Source: Powellomyces hirtus
Taxonomy: Eukaryota; Chytridiomycota; Chytridiomycetes; Spizellomycetales; Powellomycetaceae
Assembly (NCBI GenBank): GCA_025526995.1
Contig: JAHLKG010000005.1
Location: 930,001-994,000 of the forward strand
Direction: 5' to 3'
DNA: 64,000 nucleotides
This document shows, one piece after another, positions 63,871 to 64,000 of this stretch. Made by a program: the position numbers and the translations under genes. The notes below the pieces were generated by a model. It was given only the letters and a program-made list of their open reading frames with translations, did not search any database and was not told where the DNA came from. Numbering within the stretch: position 1 is the stretch's first letter; each line of letters opens with the position of its first letter.

Positions 63871-64000
63871 TCATCCATCCCTTTTCTTATAGCCTCTGCT
63901 CTGTGTTTATAGGGAGTTCAATGATAAACTCAATATATTGTATATTGGAAGATGTATCACTTCTCAAATGCTCTAACTAGGTTAAGATCGACCGGTTTGA

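Larger units (their letters stand above)
60938..64000 (+). mobile_element. MULE-type DNA transposon, decayed, right end not identified
   Basis: Starts where gypsy similarity stops (GGGATTGTTATTTCCACC, a possible terminal inverted repeat). It contains a repeat-structured promoter, an acidic ORF and a FAR1/MULE transposase pseudogene. I could not find an inverted partner of the left end before 64000, so the right terminus probably lies outside. The 130 bp after the transposase (63871-64000) show no feature I can name. Confidence 0.65.

Noticed and set aside
63871..64000. Right terminal inverted repeat of the MULE
   Set aside because: No inverted match to GGGATTGTTATTTCCACC or GGTTAGTTCCACC before the window end.
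1..64000. Envelope-like gene or host gene captured by an LTR element
   Set aside because: Every long frame on the sense strand of each element is accounted for by gag or pol, and no extra ORF with signal or membrane segments is seen between pol and a 3' LTR.

Overview
This 64-kb window is transposable-element DNA from end to end; I see no convincing host gene, rRNA, tRNA or CRISPR. It comes from a eukaryote. It holds Ty1/copia and Ty3/gypsy LTR retrotransposons and a MULE-type (FAR1 DNA-binding plus MULE DDE) transposase of a kind common in fungi and oomycetes. The copia primer sites match the anticodon arm of an initiator tRNA-Met. I would guess a repeat-rich fungus or fungus-like protist, but the sequence does not settle this.

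The layout is a set of nested insertions. (1) 1-2876, minus: Copia-1, cut by the window edge, with one 240-bp LTR. (2) 2877-8876, minus: Gypsy-1, a chromovirus with an intact gag and a broken pol. Its left LTR is not seen; Copia-1 probably sits in its 3' noncoding part. Gypsy-1 itself sits inside an LTR of (3) Copia-2 copy A (8877-11708, plus), which also carries an inverted solo LTR of its own family. (4) 11709-25634, minus: Copia-3 without LTRs, split by (5) Copia-4 element D1 (12551-23212, plus, target duplication GGATT). D1 is in turn split by (6) D2 (16729-22046, minus, GTTTG). (7) Copia-2 copy B (25635-60676, plus) has its 5' LTR split at ACATT by (8) a 29.4-kb head-to-tail Copia-4 array (25800-55206, minus) whose units share LTRs. 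Two complete elements, D5 (33233-38571, AATGC) and D7 (42467-47805, CTCCC), are nested in array units D4 and D6. (9) 60673-60937: a gypsy RNase H fragment fused to the truncated Copia-2B 3' LTR. (10) 60938-64000, plus: a decayed MULE with a tandem-repeat promoter, an acidic accessory ORF and a broken transposase.

D5 and D7 are the only complete gag-pol elements: 5339 bp, 500-bp LTRs identical or one base apart by eye, 5-bp target duplications, and an open polyprotein of 1350 codons with all catalytic residues. They look recently mobile and could supply proteins to the other copies. The other Copia-4 copies are broken by nested insertion, a shared one-base frameshift (D4, D6, D6') or a shared TAA at the protease serine (D2, D3).

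Points I consider most unusual: a chromodomain between integrase and reverse transcriptase of a Ty1/copia element (Copia-2B); a tandem array with shared LTRs and a 3.7-kb unequal-crossover duplication whose exchange point can be bracketed; a split between host and invader Copia-4 subfamilies; a gag-terminating stop shared by two copies; and CACGTG pairs exactly 10 bp apart in LTRs of two unrelated copia families.
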